A DNA stretch of 64,000 nt, from positions 896,001 to 960,000 of the forward strand of contig NZ_CP047030.1 in assembly GCF_009796825.1 (NCBI RefSeq), written 5' to 3'. This document shows, piece by piece, positions 34,556 to 43,422 of the stretch. This DNA is from Algibacter sp. L3A6 (GTDB lineage Bacteria; Bacteroidota; Bacteroidia; Flavobacteriales; Flavobacteriaceae). Position 1 is the first letter of the stretch, and each line of letters opens with the position of its first letter. A program made the position numbers and the translations under genes. The notes below the pieces were generated by a model. That model did no database searches. It was not told where the DNA came from and saw only the letters and a program-made list of their open reading frames with translations.

Positions 34556-35797
34556 ATGAAATACAATAAAAATCATATCAAACATAAAGTTGTCTTGCTT
34601 CTTTGTTCTTTATTCTTTGTTATACAAGGTAATTCACAAGAACTAGAAACATACATTGCTACTGCTTTGGAAAATAATCCTGAGATTCAGAAATTTGAAT
34701 TACAATACGCTATTGCTACAGAAAAAGTGAATGAAGTTAATACGCTTCCAAACACCGATTTTAGTGCTGGCTATTTTGTAAGTGAACCAGAAACACGCAC
34801 AGGAGCACAACGTTTTAAAGTTTCAGCTAAGCAAATGTTACCTTGGTTTGGGACTATTACTTCACGCGAAAATTATGTAAGCGCATTGGCTGATGCAAAA
34901 TTTGAAGACAATGTAATTGCTAAACGAAAGCTTGTTGCTTCGGTGTCCCAATCGTATTATAATCTTTACGCTAATAAAGCAAAGCAAGAAGTTTTAAAAG
35001 AGAATATTAAATTATTAGACACTTACGAAACATTAGCTTTAACCTCTGTTGAAGTTGGTAAAGCATCTGCAGTAGATGTATTGCGATTGCAAATGCGTCA
35101 GAATGAAATGCAACAATTATTAGACATCTTAAGTCAACAATTTTTAGCAGAGCAAACTAATTTTAATAAGCTACTAAATCGGGATAAAACTATTGCTGTA
35201 AATGTTTTAAATGCATTGCATATGCCTTCAGAAGATTTTAAAATAAATTTGGAAAATTTAGTATTACATCCAGAATTGTTGAAGTATGATAAACTGTTTG
35301 CTTCCGTAGAAAAATCAGAACTAGTAAATCAGAAAGAAAGCAATCCAATGATTGGTTTTGGTTTAGATTATATCGCCATTTCAGAAAGACCAAATATGAA
35401 TTTTAATGATAACGGAAAGGATATAGTTATGCCAATGGTTTCGGTTTCAATCCCAATATTTAATAAGAAATACAAATCTAAAACCAAGCAAAACAAATTA
35501 CAACAACAGGAAATCGAATTTCAAAAACAAGACCGTTTAAACACGTTAGAAACATTATTAGATAAAGCAATAAATGATAGGAAATCAGCTAGAATAAGTT
35601 ACAATACACAAGTAAAAAACTTAAAACAAGCTATGGATGCCGAATCGATTTTAGTAAGAAGTTACGAAACCGGCACTATTGATTTTAATGATGTTTTAGA
35701 TATTCAGGAACTACAATTGAAGTTTCAAATGAATCAAATAGAATCTATTAAAAGTTACTATTTACAAACGACAATTATTAATTATTTAATTCAATAA
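34556..35797 (+). CDS. TolC family outer-membrane channel
   Basis: A 413-residue protein with a signal peptide (residues about 10-28) and the TolC fold: two internally related halves of long amphipathic helices with beta segments, including LVASVSQSYYNLYANKAKQEVLKENIKLLD and ARISYNTQVKNLKQAMDAESILVRSYETGTIDFN-like C-terminal helices. It is somewhat short for the family (usually 420-480). It lies 21 bases after the RND pump and 2 bases before the P-type ATPase gene. Confidence 0.88.
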   Translation: MKYNKNHIKHKVVLLLCSLFFVIQGNSQELETYIATALENNPEIQKFELQYAIATEKVNEVNTLPNTDFSAGYFVSEPETRTGAQRFKVSAKQMLPWFGTITSRENYVSALADAKFEDNVIAKRKLVASVSQSYYNLYANKAKQEVLKENIKLLDTYETLALTSVEVGKASAVDVLRLQMRQNEMQQLLDILSQQFLAEQTNFNKLLNRDKTIAVNVLNALHMPSEDFKINLENLVLHPELLKYDKLFASVEKSELVNQKESNPMIGFGLDYIAISERPNMNFNDNGKDIVMPMVSVSIPIFNKKYKSKTKQNKLQQQEIEFQKQDRLNTLETLLDKAINDRKSARISYNTQVKNLKQAMDAESILVRSYETGTIDFNDVLDIQELQLKFQMNQIESIKSYYLQTTIINYLIQ

Positions 35798-35799
35798 TA

Positions 35800-38304
35800 A
35801 TGAAACATACATATCACATACACGGAATGACTTGCAACGGATGTCGCAGTCATGTGGAAGACACGCTTTCAAAAGTAAAAGGTGTTTTAAAAGCTACAGT
35901 TGATTTAGAAAAAGCAGAAGCTACGATAGAAATGGATTCACATATCGCCTTAGAAACCTTTCAGGAAGCTTTAAAAAACGATGGTGGCCAATACAGCATA
36001 CATAATTTAAGAGACCATAATCATGCTAAGGACAATAGTACCACGTCCGTAGACATAAAAAAAGGACATGGTACCGGTACTTTTTACTGCCCTATGCATT
36101 GCGAAGGCGATAAAACCTATGACAAATCTGGCGATTGCCCAGTATGCGGAATGGATTTAGTGGAAGAACAAAACCTATCAAATACCACAACAGCGCAATG
36201 GACGTGCCCAATGCATCCTGAAGTTATTAAAGACGAACCTGGAGCGTGTCCCATTTGCGGAATGGATTTAGTGCCATTGGAAGCAGATGCTTCAGCAGAA
36301 GATAAAACCTATAATAAACTATTAAAAAAATTCTGGATTGCAGTCGCTTTTACTGTACCCATATTTTTAATAGCCATGTCAGAAATGCTCAGCAACAATC
36401 CGCTGTATGCTGTTTTAGAGCAAAAAACATGGAATTGGATTCAGTTTGTATTATCTATTCCTGTTGTGTTTTATGCCACATGGATGTTCTTTACACGTGC
36501 TTGGACTTCAATTAAAACAAGAAACTTTAACATGTTTACGCTAATCGGTATTGGTTCTGGTATTGCCTGGTTATTTAGTGTATTCGCTATGTTATTTCCA
36601 GACGTATTTCCTATAGATTTTAAAACCGCAGATGGCAATGTCTTTGTGTATTTTGAAGCTGCAACAGTGATTCTAACCTTAGTATTATTAGGACAATTAT
36701 TAGAATCAAAAGCGCATAGTCAAACTAGTGGCGCAATAAAGGAATTACTAAAATTAGTACCCGCAACCGCAACATTGGTAACAGAAAGTGAAGACAAAGT
36801 TATTGCAATTGATAAGATTGAACAAGGCAATTTATTACGTGTAAAACCAGGAGAGAAAATACCTGTAGATGGTAGTATTGTTGAAGGACAGAGTAGTATT
36901 GACGAATCTATGATTACCGGAGAACCTATTCCTGTTGATAAAATTGTAGCCGATAAAGTAACCTCAGGAACCATAAATGGTACAAAGTCGTTTGTAATGA
37001 AAGCTGAAAAAGTAGGTTCGGAAACATTACTGTCTCAAATCATTCATATGGTTAATAACGCCAGTCGTTCTAAAGCACCAATACAGAAACTGGCAGATAA
37101 AATTGCCAAGTATTTTGTGCCTACCGTATTACTAGTTTCTATAATTACCTTTATTCTTTGGGCAGTCTTTGGTCCAGAACCAGCGTATGTATTTGCGTTT
37201 GTAAATGCCATTGCTGTATTAATTATTGCTTGTCCTTGTGCATTAGGATTAGCAACACCAATGTCTGTTATGGTTGGTGTTGGTAGAGGTGCACAATCTG
37301 GTGTCTTAATTAAAAATGCAGAAGCTTTAGAGACAATGAATAAAGTAGATGTGCTTATTGTAGATAAAACAGGAACGATTACAGAAGGAAAACCATCTGT
37401 TGAAAAAGTAATTGCTGTTACTAAAATTGAACAAGAGCTACTACTCCACTACATTGCTTCTTTAAATCAATATAGCGAGCACCCTTTAGCAGAGGCTATT
37501 GTCAATTATGGTAAATCAAAACAGGTCGCTATTACCAAAGTAAACGATTTTGAAGCAGTAGCAGGAAAAGGCGTTATTGGTACCATTGATGATAAAAAAG
37601 TAGCTTTAGGAAATGCTAAATTATTAGAGCAATTTTCTATTTTTATATCAGAAAGTTTAGCTAGTCAAGTAATTACAGAGCAAGAACAAGGAAAAACAGT
37701 GTCTTACATCGCTGTAGAAAATGAAGCTGTAGGATATGTTACTATTTTTGATGCCATTAAAAAGACAAGTCAAGAGGCTATAAAACAACTTCAAGACAAT
37801 GGTATTGAGGTTATTATGCTTACTGGTGACAATAAAAGCACAGCTAAAGCAGTCGCAGAACAATTAAAACTAAAACACTATAAAGCAGAATGCCTTCCAG
37901 AGGATAAACTAAACGAAATAAAAAAATTGCAACAGCAAGGAAAAGTAGTTGCTATGGCTGGAGATGGTATTAATGATGCACCCGCTTTAGCGCAGTCGGA
38001 CGTTGGTATTGCAATGGGAACAGGAACCGATGTTGCTATTGAAAGTGCTACAATTACTTTAGTTAAAGGAGATTTACAAGGCATTGTAAAAGCTAAAAAC
38101 TTAAGTCATGGTGTGGTTAAAAACATACAACAAAACTTGTTTTTTGCTTTTGTTTATAATGTTATCGGTGTACCAATTGCAGCAGGAATATTATATCCAT
38201 TTTTCGGATTGTTATTATCTCCAATGATTGCTGCTTTAGCAATGAGTTTTAGTTCAGTATCAGTAATAGCCAATGCATTACGTTTAAGAAATATTAAAAT
38301 TTAA
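35800..38304 (+). CDS. copA: Copper-type P1B ATPase with HMA and two CPxCGMDL metal-binding modules
   Basis: This 834-residue heavy-metal ATPase starts with an HMA domain (GMTCNGC). Two heavy-metal-binding modules follow, each a CPMH...CPxCGMDL pair. The core has the TGE actuator (MITGEPIPV), the membrane CPC metal site (Cys478-Pro-Cys480, which favours Cu+/Ag+), the phosphorylated Asp522 in DKTGT, SEHPLAEAI, and GDGINDAPALAQSDVGIA. It should pump cuprous ions out of the cytoplasm to the periplasm, where the RND system takes over. Confidence 0.94.
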   Translation: MKHTYHIHGMTCNGCRSHVEDTLSKVKGVLKATVDLEKAEATIEMDSHIALETFQEALKNDGGQYSIHNLRDHNHAKDNSTTSVDIKKGHGTGTFYCPMHCEGDKTYDKSGDCPVCGMDLVEEQNLSNTTTAQWTCPMHPEVIKDEPGACPICGMDLVPLEADASAEDKTYNKLLKKFWIAVAFTVPIFLIAMSEMLSNNPLYAVLEQKTWNWIQFVLSIPVVFYATWMFFTRAWTSIKTRNFNMFTLIGIGSGIAWLFSVFAMLFPDVFPIDFKTADGNVFVYFEAATVILTLVLLGQLLESKAHSQTSGAIKELLKLVPATATLVTESEDKVIAIDKIEQGNLLRVKPGEKIPVDGSIVEGQSSIDESMITGEPIPVDKIVADKVTSGTINGTKSFVMKAEKVGSETLLSQIIHMVNNASRSKAPIQKLADKIAKYFVPTVLLVSIITFILWAVFGPEPAYVFAFVNAIAVLIIACPCALGLATPMSVMVGVGRGAQSGVLIKNAEALETMNKVDVLIVDKTGTITEGKPSVEKVIAVTKIEQELLLHYIASLNQYSEHPLAEAIVNYGKSKQVAITKVNDFEAVAGKGVIGTIDDKKVALGNAKLLEQFSIFISESLASQVITEQEQGKTVSYIAVENEAVGYVTIFDAIKKTSQEAIKQLQDNGIEVIMLTGDNKSTAKAVAEQLKLKHYKAECLPEDKLNEIKKLQQQGKVVAMAGDGINDAPALAQSDVGIAMGTGTDVAIESATITLVKGDLQGIVKAKNLSHGVVKNIQQNLFFAFVYNVIGVPIAAGILYPFFGLLLSPMIAALAMSFSSVSVIANALRLRNIKI

Positions 38305-38321
38305 CTATAAATCAAAAACTT

Positions 38322-38813
38322 ATGGAAAATTCAAAACAACACAAAAACAAAGAAGGAATGAGTAATTACACACAGTTCTTTTTAATGCTTGGTTGCTCAT
38401 TTGTAGCCATGTATATCACTATGTATCTAAATACCTATGCTATAGACCATGTGTATTTTAGTATGACTCGCTTTTATATGGTTTGCTTAGGAATTTCAAC
38501 AATGGGTATTATTATGCTCTTATTTATGCTTAAAATGTATAAAAACAAAAAGAAGAATATCGCTATTTTAGTTGGTAGTGTTGTCCTTTTTTTTGGTGCT
38601 TTAAGCTTAGTTAGAACTCAGTCACCAGTTGTAGGAGATGTGCTTTGGCTAAAAGGTATGATTCCGCATCACTCTATAGCCATATTAACAAGTGAACGCG
38701 CAGCAATTCAAGATCCTGAAGTTAGAGAATTAGCAGATAGCATAATTGAAGCACAACGAAAAGAAATAGAAGAAATGAAAGCAATGATAAAACGACTAGA
38801 AAATGAAAAATAA
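38322..38813 (+). CDS. DUF305 domain-containing membrane protein
   Basis: A 163-residue protein with three to four hydrophobic segments (about 18-40, 52-68, 77-95) followed by the DUF305 signature MIPHHSIAILTSERAAIQDPEVRELADSII. DUF305 is ferritin-like, with His and Met residues that may bind metal, and is common in copper-resistance operons. Its last 11 bases overlap the start of the CusB-type adaptor gene, so the two are coupled. Confidence 0.85.
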   Translation: MENSKQHKNKEGMSNYTQFFLMLGCSFVAMYITMYLNTYAIDHVYFSMTRFYMVCLGISTMGIIMLLFMLKMYKNKKKNIAILVGSVVLFFGALSLVRTQSPVVGDVLWLKGMIPHHSIAILTSERAAIQDPEVRELADSIIEAQRKEIEEMKAMIKRLENEK

Positions 38814-40578
38814 CAATATAATAATTTATACAGCAATATTAGCGGTTGGGTTACTACTGGGATGGTTTCTTTTTGGAGGTACTTCTAATACTGAAACAGA
38901 ACATAAGCATGATAATGCAGTAGAAACTAACCAAATGTGGACTTGCTCTATGCATCCACAAATAATGCAACCCGAATCTGGCCCATGCCCTATTTGCGGT
39001 ATGGATTTAATTCCTGCAGAAAGTAGCGCTAAAGGGCTATTAGTCGACCAGTTTAAACTATCTGAAAATGCTATGGCATTAGCCAATATTCAAACGTCAA
39101 TAGTTGGTAATGGTAATACGGAAGATAATGCCATAACATTATCAGGTAAAATTGTAGAAAACGAAGACAATACAGCAATACAACCTGCGCATTTTGACGG
39201 AAGAATAGAAAAATTATATGTCAAGTCTATAGGCGAAAAGGTTAATAAAGGACAAGCTATTGCTAAAATTTATTCGGCAGCTTTAATTGCAGCACAGCAA
39301 GAATTGATAACGACGTATAGTATTAGAGAATCCCAACCACAGTTATACAAAGCAGTGCAAAACAAGTTTAAAAACTGGAAAATTCATGGTTCTCAATTAG
39401 ACGACGTTTTAAAAACGGGACAAGTAAAAACAAGTTTTACAATCTATTCTCATGTATCTGGTGTTGTTACAGAAATTGCAGTGAGTGATGGCGCGCATAT
39501 TATGGATGGAAAACCCATTTTTAAAGTTTCTAATTTAGCAACAGTTTGGGCGAACTTTGATGTGTATGAAAACCAAATTAGTCAATTCAAAAAAGGACAA
39601 AATATTGACGTTGTGACTAATGCGTACGCGAATAAAGTATTTAAAGGAACTGTAGATTTTATAGATCCTATTTTAGATACTAGAACTAGAACTGTAAAAT
39701 TACGAGTAGTACTTAATAACAAAGACCAAATATTAAAACCTGGTCTATTTGTAGAAGGGAAAATAAAAGGAATCACCGCAAGTAAATCCGATGCTTTGTC
39801 TGTGCCAACAACAGCTGTTTTATGGACAGGAAAACGCTCTGTAGTCTATATTAAATCGAATCCAAATGAACCTGTTTTTGAAATGCGTGAAATTACATTA
39901 GGTACTCAAATTGGTGATAAGTATCAAGTTTTAGAAGGTTTAAACACTGGTGATGAAGTGGTAACCAACGGAACCTTTACAGTAGATGCTGCTGCACAGT
40001 TACAAGGCAAAAAATCTATGATGAATAAAAAAGGAGGTAAAGTTATAACGGGACATGAAGGACATTTAGGAATGGAAACTACCACAAATACAACGCGTCA
40101 AAAAGGTGGTAATACTGAACGAATAGACGTTTCAAAACAATTTCAGAATCAATTAAAAGTTATCTTTAATGATTATATCCAATTGAAAGAGGCCTTACTT
40201 AAAGATGATATAAATACAATTAAAGCAGAATCAAAACAACTACTAAATGATTTGTCTAAAGTTGACATGACATTACTAACAAGCCAAGAGGCCCATAAAC
40301 AATGGATGTCACTTGAAAAAGAACTAAAATCTGTTACTAATTCACTTTCAAACTCTTCTGAAATTGAAGATATAAGAGGCCATTTTAAAGATCTGTCTTC
40401 GAAATTAACAGAGGTAATTGAAGTTTTTGGAATAAACGAAAAAGTGTATCACCAGTTTTGTCCAATGGGAGACAATAATAAAGGGGTGTATTGGCTGAGT
40501 AAAAAGGAAAATGTGATCAATCCTTATTTTGGAGGTAAAATGCTGACTTGTGGAGAAGTAAGACAAACCATAAACTAA
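38803..40578 (+). CDS. CusB-type RND periplasmic adaptor with metal-binding and DUF3347 domains
   Basis: A 591-residue membrane-fusion protein: an N-terminal anchor helix (residues 5-23), a heavy-metal-binding module with CSMHP...CPICGMDL, the hairpin and beta-barrel adaptor region (AHFDGRIEKLYVKSIGEKVNKG and GVVTEIAVSDGAHIMDG), then a long C-terminal extension matching DUF3347 (about 445-590) with HQFCPMGDNNKGVYWLS. It would link the CusA-type pump to the TolC-type channel and hand metal to the pump. Confidence 0.92.
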   Translation: MKNNNIIIYTAILAVGLLLGWFLFGGTSNTETEHKHDNAVETNQMWTCSMHPQIMQPESGPCPICGMDLIPAESSAKGLLVDQFKLSENAMALANIQTSIVGNGNTEDNAITLSGKIVENEDNTAIQPAHFDGRIEKLYVKSIGEKVNKGQAIAKIYSAALIAAQQELITTYSIRESQPQLYKAVQNKFKNWKIHGSQLDDVLKTGQVKTSFTIYSHVSGVVTEIAVSDGAHIMDGKPIFKVSNLATVWANFDVYENQISQFKKGQNIDVVTNAYANKVFKGTVDFIDPILDTRTRTVKLRVVLNNKDQILKPGLFVEGKIKGITASKSDALSVPTTAVLWTGKRSVVYIKSNPNEPVFEMREITLGTQIGDKYQVLEGLNTGDEVVTNGTFTVDAAAQLQGKKSMMNKKGGKVITGHEGHLGMETTTNTTRQKGGNTERIDVSKQFQNQLKVIFNDYIQLKEALLKDDINTIKAESKQLLNDLSKVDMTLLTSQEAHKQWMSLEKELKSVTNSLSNSSEIEDIRGHFKDLSSKLTEVIEVFGINEKVYHQFCPMGDNNKGVYWLSKKENVINPYFGGKMLTCGEVRQTIN

Positions 40579-40643
40579 TTAATAACCAAAATTTAAAACA
40601 ATGAACTTTTTTAAAGAAAAATCACAAACACAAAATTATTAAT

Positions 40644-41051
40644 ATGAATAACATGAGTAAAAAAGCAATTTTAAGCTTAGCTATTATGACTACAATGGGT
40701 TTAGTAAGCTGTAAAAACGAAACTAAACAAGAAGCAGAAACAACAACCGAAGTCTCTAAAGCAATGGCCAATGCAGAGGTTTCTTTTGGAGTAAGAGGGA
40801 ATTGTGGCATGTGTAAAAGCACAATAGAAAAGGCAGCAAATAAAGTTGAAGGTGTCGCAAATGCCGTTTGGAATGTTGAAAAAAAGAAAATTGATGTCGC
40901 TTTTGATGATACCAAAACAGACGCTATGTCAATACACAATGCTATTGCTGCTTCGGGCTACGATACAGATAAAGTTTTGGGTAGCGAAGATGCCTATAAA
41001 GGTTTACCTGCGTGCTGTCAATATGATCATGATATGCTTCTCAACCAATAA
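40644..41051 (+). CDS. Heavy-metal-associated (HMA) domain lipoprotein
   Basis: A 135-residue protein with a lipobox ending in GLVSC, then an HMA fold with the metal motif GNCGMCKSTIEKA, KVEGVANAVWNVEKKKIDVAFD and a Cys pair near the end (PACCQYDHDM). It looks like an exported, membrane-anchored copper-binding protein closing the operon. Start choice is between ATG 40644 and ATG 40653; both keep the lipobox. Confidence 0.87.
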   Translation: MNNMSKKAILSLAIMTTMGLVSCKNETKQEAETTTEVSKAMANAEVSFGVRGNCGMCKSTIEKAANKVEGVANAVWNVEKKKIDVAFDDTKTDAMSIHNAIAASGYDTDKVLGSEDAYKGLPACCQYDHDMLLNQ

Positions 41052-41078
41052 AAACAACTACGAATAGTATAAAACCCA

Positions 41079-41110
41079 AAAAACCGATTCAAAAATGAAT
41101 CGGTTTTTTT
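41079..41110 (+). terminator. Intrinsic terminator of the metal-efflux operon
   Basis: AAAAACCGATTC (41079-41090) pairs with GAATCGGTTTTT (41097-41108) around AAAAAT. The A-run before the stem makes it a possible terminator on the minus strand too, for the tRNA-Phe transcript. Confidence 0.88.
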
Positions 41111-41111
41111 A

Positions 41112-41187
41112 TGGTGGTGCCTCCAGGAATCGAACCAGGGACACAAGGATTTTCAGTCCTTTGCTCTACCAACTGAGCTAAGGCACC
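41112..41187 (-). tRNA. tRNA-Phe (GAA)
   Basis: The minus strand folds as a full tRNA: acceptor stem GGTGCCT/AGGCACC with discriminator A and an encoded CCA, D-arm AGCTCAGTTGGTAGAGC, anticodon stem AAGGA/TCCTT with loop CTGAAAA (anticodon GAA at 41152-41154), and T-arm with GGTTCGATTCC. It is 76 nt including CCA. Confidence 0.97.
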
Positions 41188-41207
41188 ATTGCTTTGCTAA
41201 GCGGTTG

Positions 41208-41238
41208 CAAATATATACTCAATTTTCGTTTCTGCCAA
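41208..41238 (-). promoter_or_regulatory. Complete -33/-7 promoter of tRNA-Phe
   Basis: On the minus strand TTG (41236-41238) is followed after exactly 20 bases by TATATTTG (41208-41215). Both elements and the spacer agree with the Bacteroidota consensus. The tRNA 5' end is 20 bases further on. Confidence 0.75.
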
Positions 41239-41371
41239 AGGTTTTTTTATAAAAATTCAAAATATTTTATATTCAACTGATGTTCTTCGTTTTACAAATG
41301 AAATTATTTTTTAATATTATAAAATAATTAAGATTTAGTTTCGTGTCGCTTTTGTAATTTTACCTTTTTAT

Positions 41372-42106
41372 ATGTTTATGTATTTAATTATAGATGTTGG
41401 CAATTCGTTTGTAAAGCTTGCTGTTTTTGAGGATGACGCTCTTAAAAGCAAACAAGTCGTGAAGCTAAAAGATGTTTTAAAAGCGGTTAAATCTTTAAGG
41501 AAGAAATATTTAGAAATTGAAAAAGCTATAATTTCATCGGTAGGAAGATTAACTGAAAGCGACACTCTAGTTTTAAGTACACTTTTCGATCTTACTATTT
41601 TGGATAGCGCAACAAAACTTCCGTTTACCAACTTATACCAAACACCAAAAACTTTAGGTGTAGACCGTATAGCTCTAGTTTGTGCGGCCGTTAAAAATTT
41701 CCCAAAACAAAATACACTAATTATTGATGCTGGCACTTGTATAACTTACGATTTTGTAAACGCTAATAACGAGTATTTAGGCGGAGCTATTTCACCTGGC
41801 TTACGCATGCGCTATGCCTCTCTGAATAATTTAACAGCAAATTTGCCGTTACTAGATACAGAAATGCCTGAATCTATTATTGGAGATTCAACTAAATCAT
41901 CAATACACTCAGGTGTTGTTCATGGTGTTTTAAATGAAATTGACGGAAATATTGCAGACTATAAAGAAAAATATTTAGATTTAACAATTATTTTAACAGG
42001 TGGCGATACTAATTTCTTGTCTAAACAATTAAAAAGTAGCATATTTGCCAACTCTAATTTCCTTTTAGAAGGACTTTACTATATTTTAAAATTTAACTCA
42101 ATTTAA
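41372..42106 (+). CDS. coaX: Type III pantothenate kinase
   Basis: A 244-residue ASKHA-fold kinase that phosphorylates pantothenate in the first step of CoA synthesis. Motifs are LIIDVGNSFVK (phosphate 1), TLGVDRIALVCAAV and IDAGTCITYDF (phosphate 2), and a LTGGD segment near the end. Two start codons six bases apart (41372, 41378) are possible. Its stop overlaps the start of the outer-membrane protein gene by one base, opening an envelope gene block. Confidence 0.93.
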   Translation: MFMYLIIDVGNSFVKLAVFEDDALKSKQVVKLKDVLKAVKSLRKKYLEIEKAIISSVGRLTESDTLVLSTLFDLTILDSATKLPFTNLYQTPKTLGVDRIALVCAAVKNFPKQNTLIIDAGTCITYDFVNANNEYLGGAISPGLRMRYASLNNLTANLPLLDTEMPESIIGDSTKSSIHSGVVHGVLNEIDGNIADYKEKYLDLTIILTGGDTNFLSKQLKSSIFANSNFLLEGLYYILKFNSI

Positions 42107-43404
42107 TGATAAAAAAACTTGTACTCGTTTTTATTGCAATAATTGCAATGCAAAGTTACGGACAAGAAGGAACGGCATCTCCGTATTCTTTTTATGGTAT
42201 TGGAAGCCTTAAATTTAAAGGAACAGTGGAAAACAGAAGTATGGGTGGCTTAAGCATCTATACTGATAGTATACACGTTAACCTAAGAAACCCGGCATCT
42301 TATGCAGGCAAAAACTTAGATATATTAAACAATGAAAGCCGACCAGTAAAATTTACAGTTGGTGGAACATATAATAGTACAACTTTAAAGAGTGACACAA
42401 GCAAAGACAATGCATCGTCCTCTACCTTCGATTATATAGCTATGTCTATCCCAATGGGCGATTTTGGTTTTGGTTTTGGTGTTATGCCCTATACAGCTGT
42501 TGGTTATAAATTAGAAGCTTATAATGATGATGGCGAAACCATATCTAATAGATTTAGAGGTGAAGGTGGTTTAAACAAAGCTTTTTTAGGTTTTGGTTAT
42601 CAAGTTACAGAAGGCTTAAGCGTTGGTGTAGATTTTCAATATAATTTTGGAAACACTCAAAATAGCATCATCGAATATGTTTACGATAGTGAAGGCAACC
42701 CGGTACAATACCAGGTCCGAGAAAATAATAGATCGGATTTAAGTGGATTAAACATCAACTTGGGAGCATCATACAGAACCATGCTAACCGAAAAATTAGA
42801 ACTTATTTCTGGAATTACATATACACCAGAAAGTAACTTAGCTTCTAAAAACCAACGTTCTTTTTCTACAATTACAACAATTGCAAGTGGATCGGAATTT
42901 GCTTTAAATACAATTGAAAGTGATTTAGGAGATTTAACAGAAACAGAATTAGTACTACCATCTAAACTTACTTTTGGAGTTGGTATTGGCCAACCAAGAA
43001 AATGGTTTGTAGGTGTAGAATCTGAATATTTAAAAACAAGCGACTTCACAAATGCGCTATATAGTAACGGCGCAACCTACGAAGATCAATCTGCAATTAA
43101 ACTTGGAGGATTTTTTATTCCGAAGTATAATTCTTTCTCAAGCTACTTACAACGTGTAGTTTACAGAGCTGGTATACACTTTGAAAATACAGGTTTAAAT
43201 ATAGAAAATGAATCGATAAACGAGTTTGGCATGTCTTTTGGATTAGGATTACCAGTTGGAAGTTTTTTCTCTAATGCTAATTTAGGTGTAGAAGTTGGTA
43301 AACGCGGTACCACGAACAGTAATTTAATACAAGAGAATTTTGTTAATTTCCAATTAAGTTTATCTTTGAACGATAGATGGTTCAGTAAAAGAAAATTTGA
43401 CTAA
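42106..43404 (+). CDS. Outer-membrane beta-barrel protein, hypothetical
   Basis: A 432-residue protein with a signal peptide (MIKKLVLVFIAIIAMQSYGQ) and a repeated pattern of amphipathic strands rich in Gly, Tyr and Phe (GDFGFGFGVMPYTAVGYKL, GLSVGVDFQYNFGNTQN), ending in a strand LSLSLNDRWFSKRKFD. This is the look of an outer-membrane barrel, perhaps FadL/OmpP1-like, but no motif settles the family. It sits between coaX and the TPR gene in a block conserved among flavobacteria. Confidence 0.75.
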   Translation: MIKKLVLVFIAIIAMQSYGQEGTASPYSFYGIGSLKFKGTVENRSMGGLSIYTDSIHVNLRNPASYAGKNLDILNNESRPVKFTVGGTYNSTTLKSDTSKDNASSSTFDYIAMSIPMGDFGFGFGVMPYTAVGYKLEAYNDDGETISNRFRGEGGLNKAFLGFGYQVTEGLSVGVDFQYNFGNTQNSIIEYVYDSEGNPVQYQVRENNRSDLSGLNINLGASYRTMLTEKLELISGITYTPESNLASKNQRSFSTITTIASGSEFALNTIESDLGDLTETELVLPSKLTFGVGIGQPRKWFVGVESEYLKTSDFTNALYSNGATYEDQSAIKLGGFFIPKYNSFSSYLQRVVYRAGIHFENTGLNIENESINEFGMSFGLGLPVGSFFSNANLGVEVGKRGTTNSNLIQENFVNFQLSLSLNDRWFSKRKFD

Positions 43405-43422
43405 CAGCATAAATTTAATATC

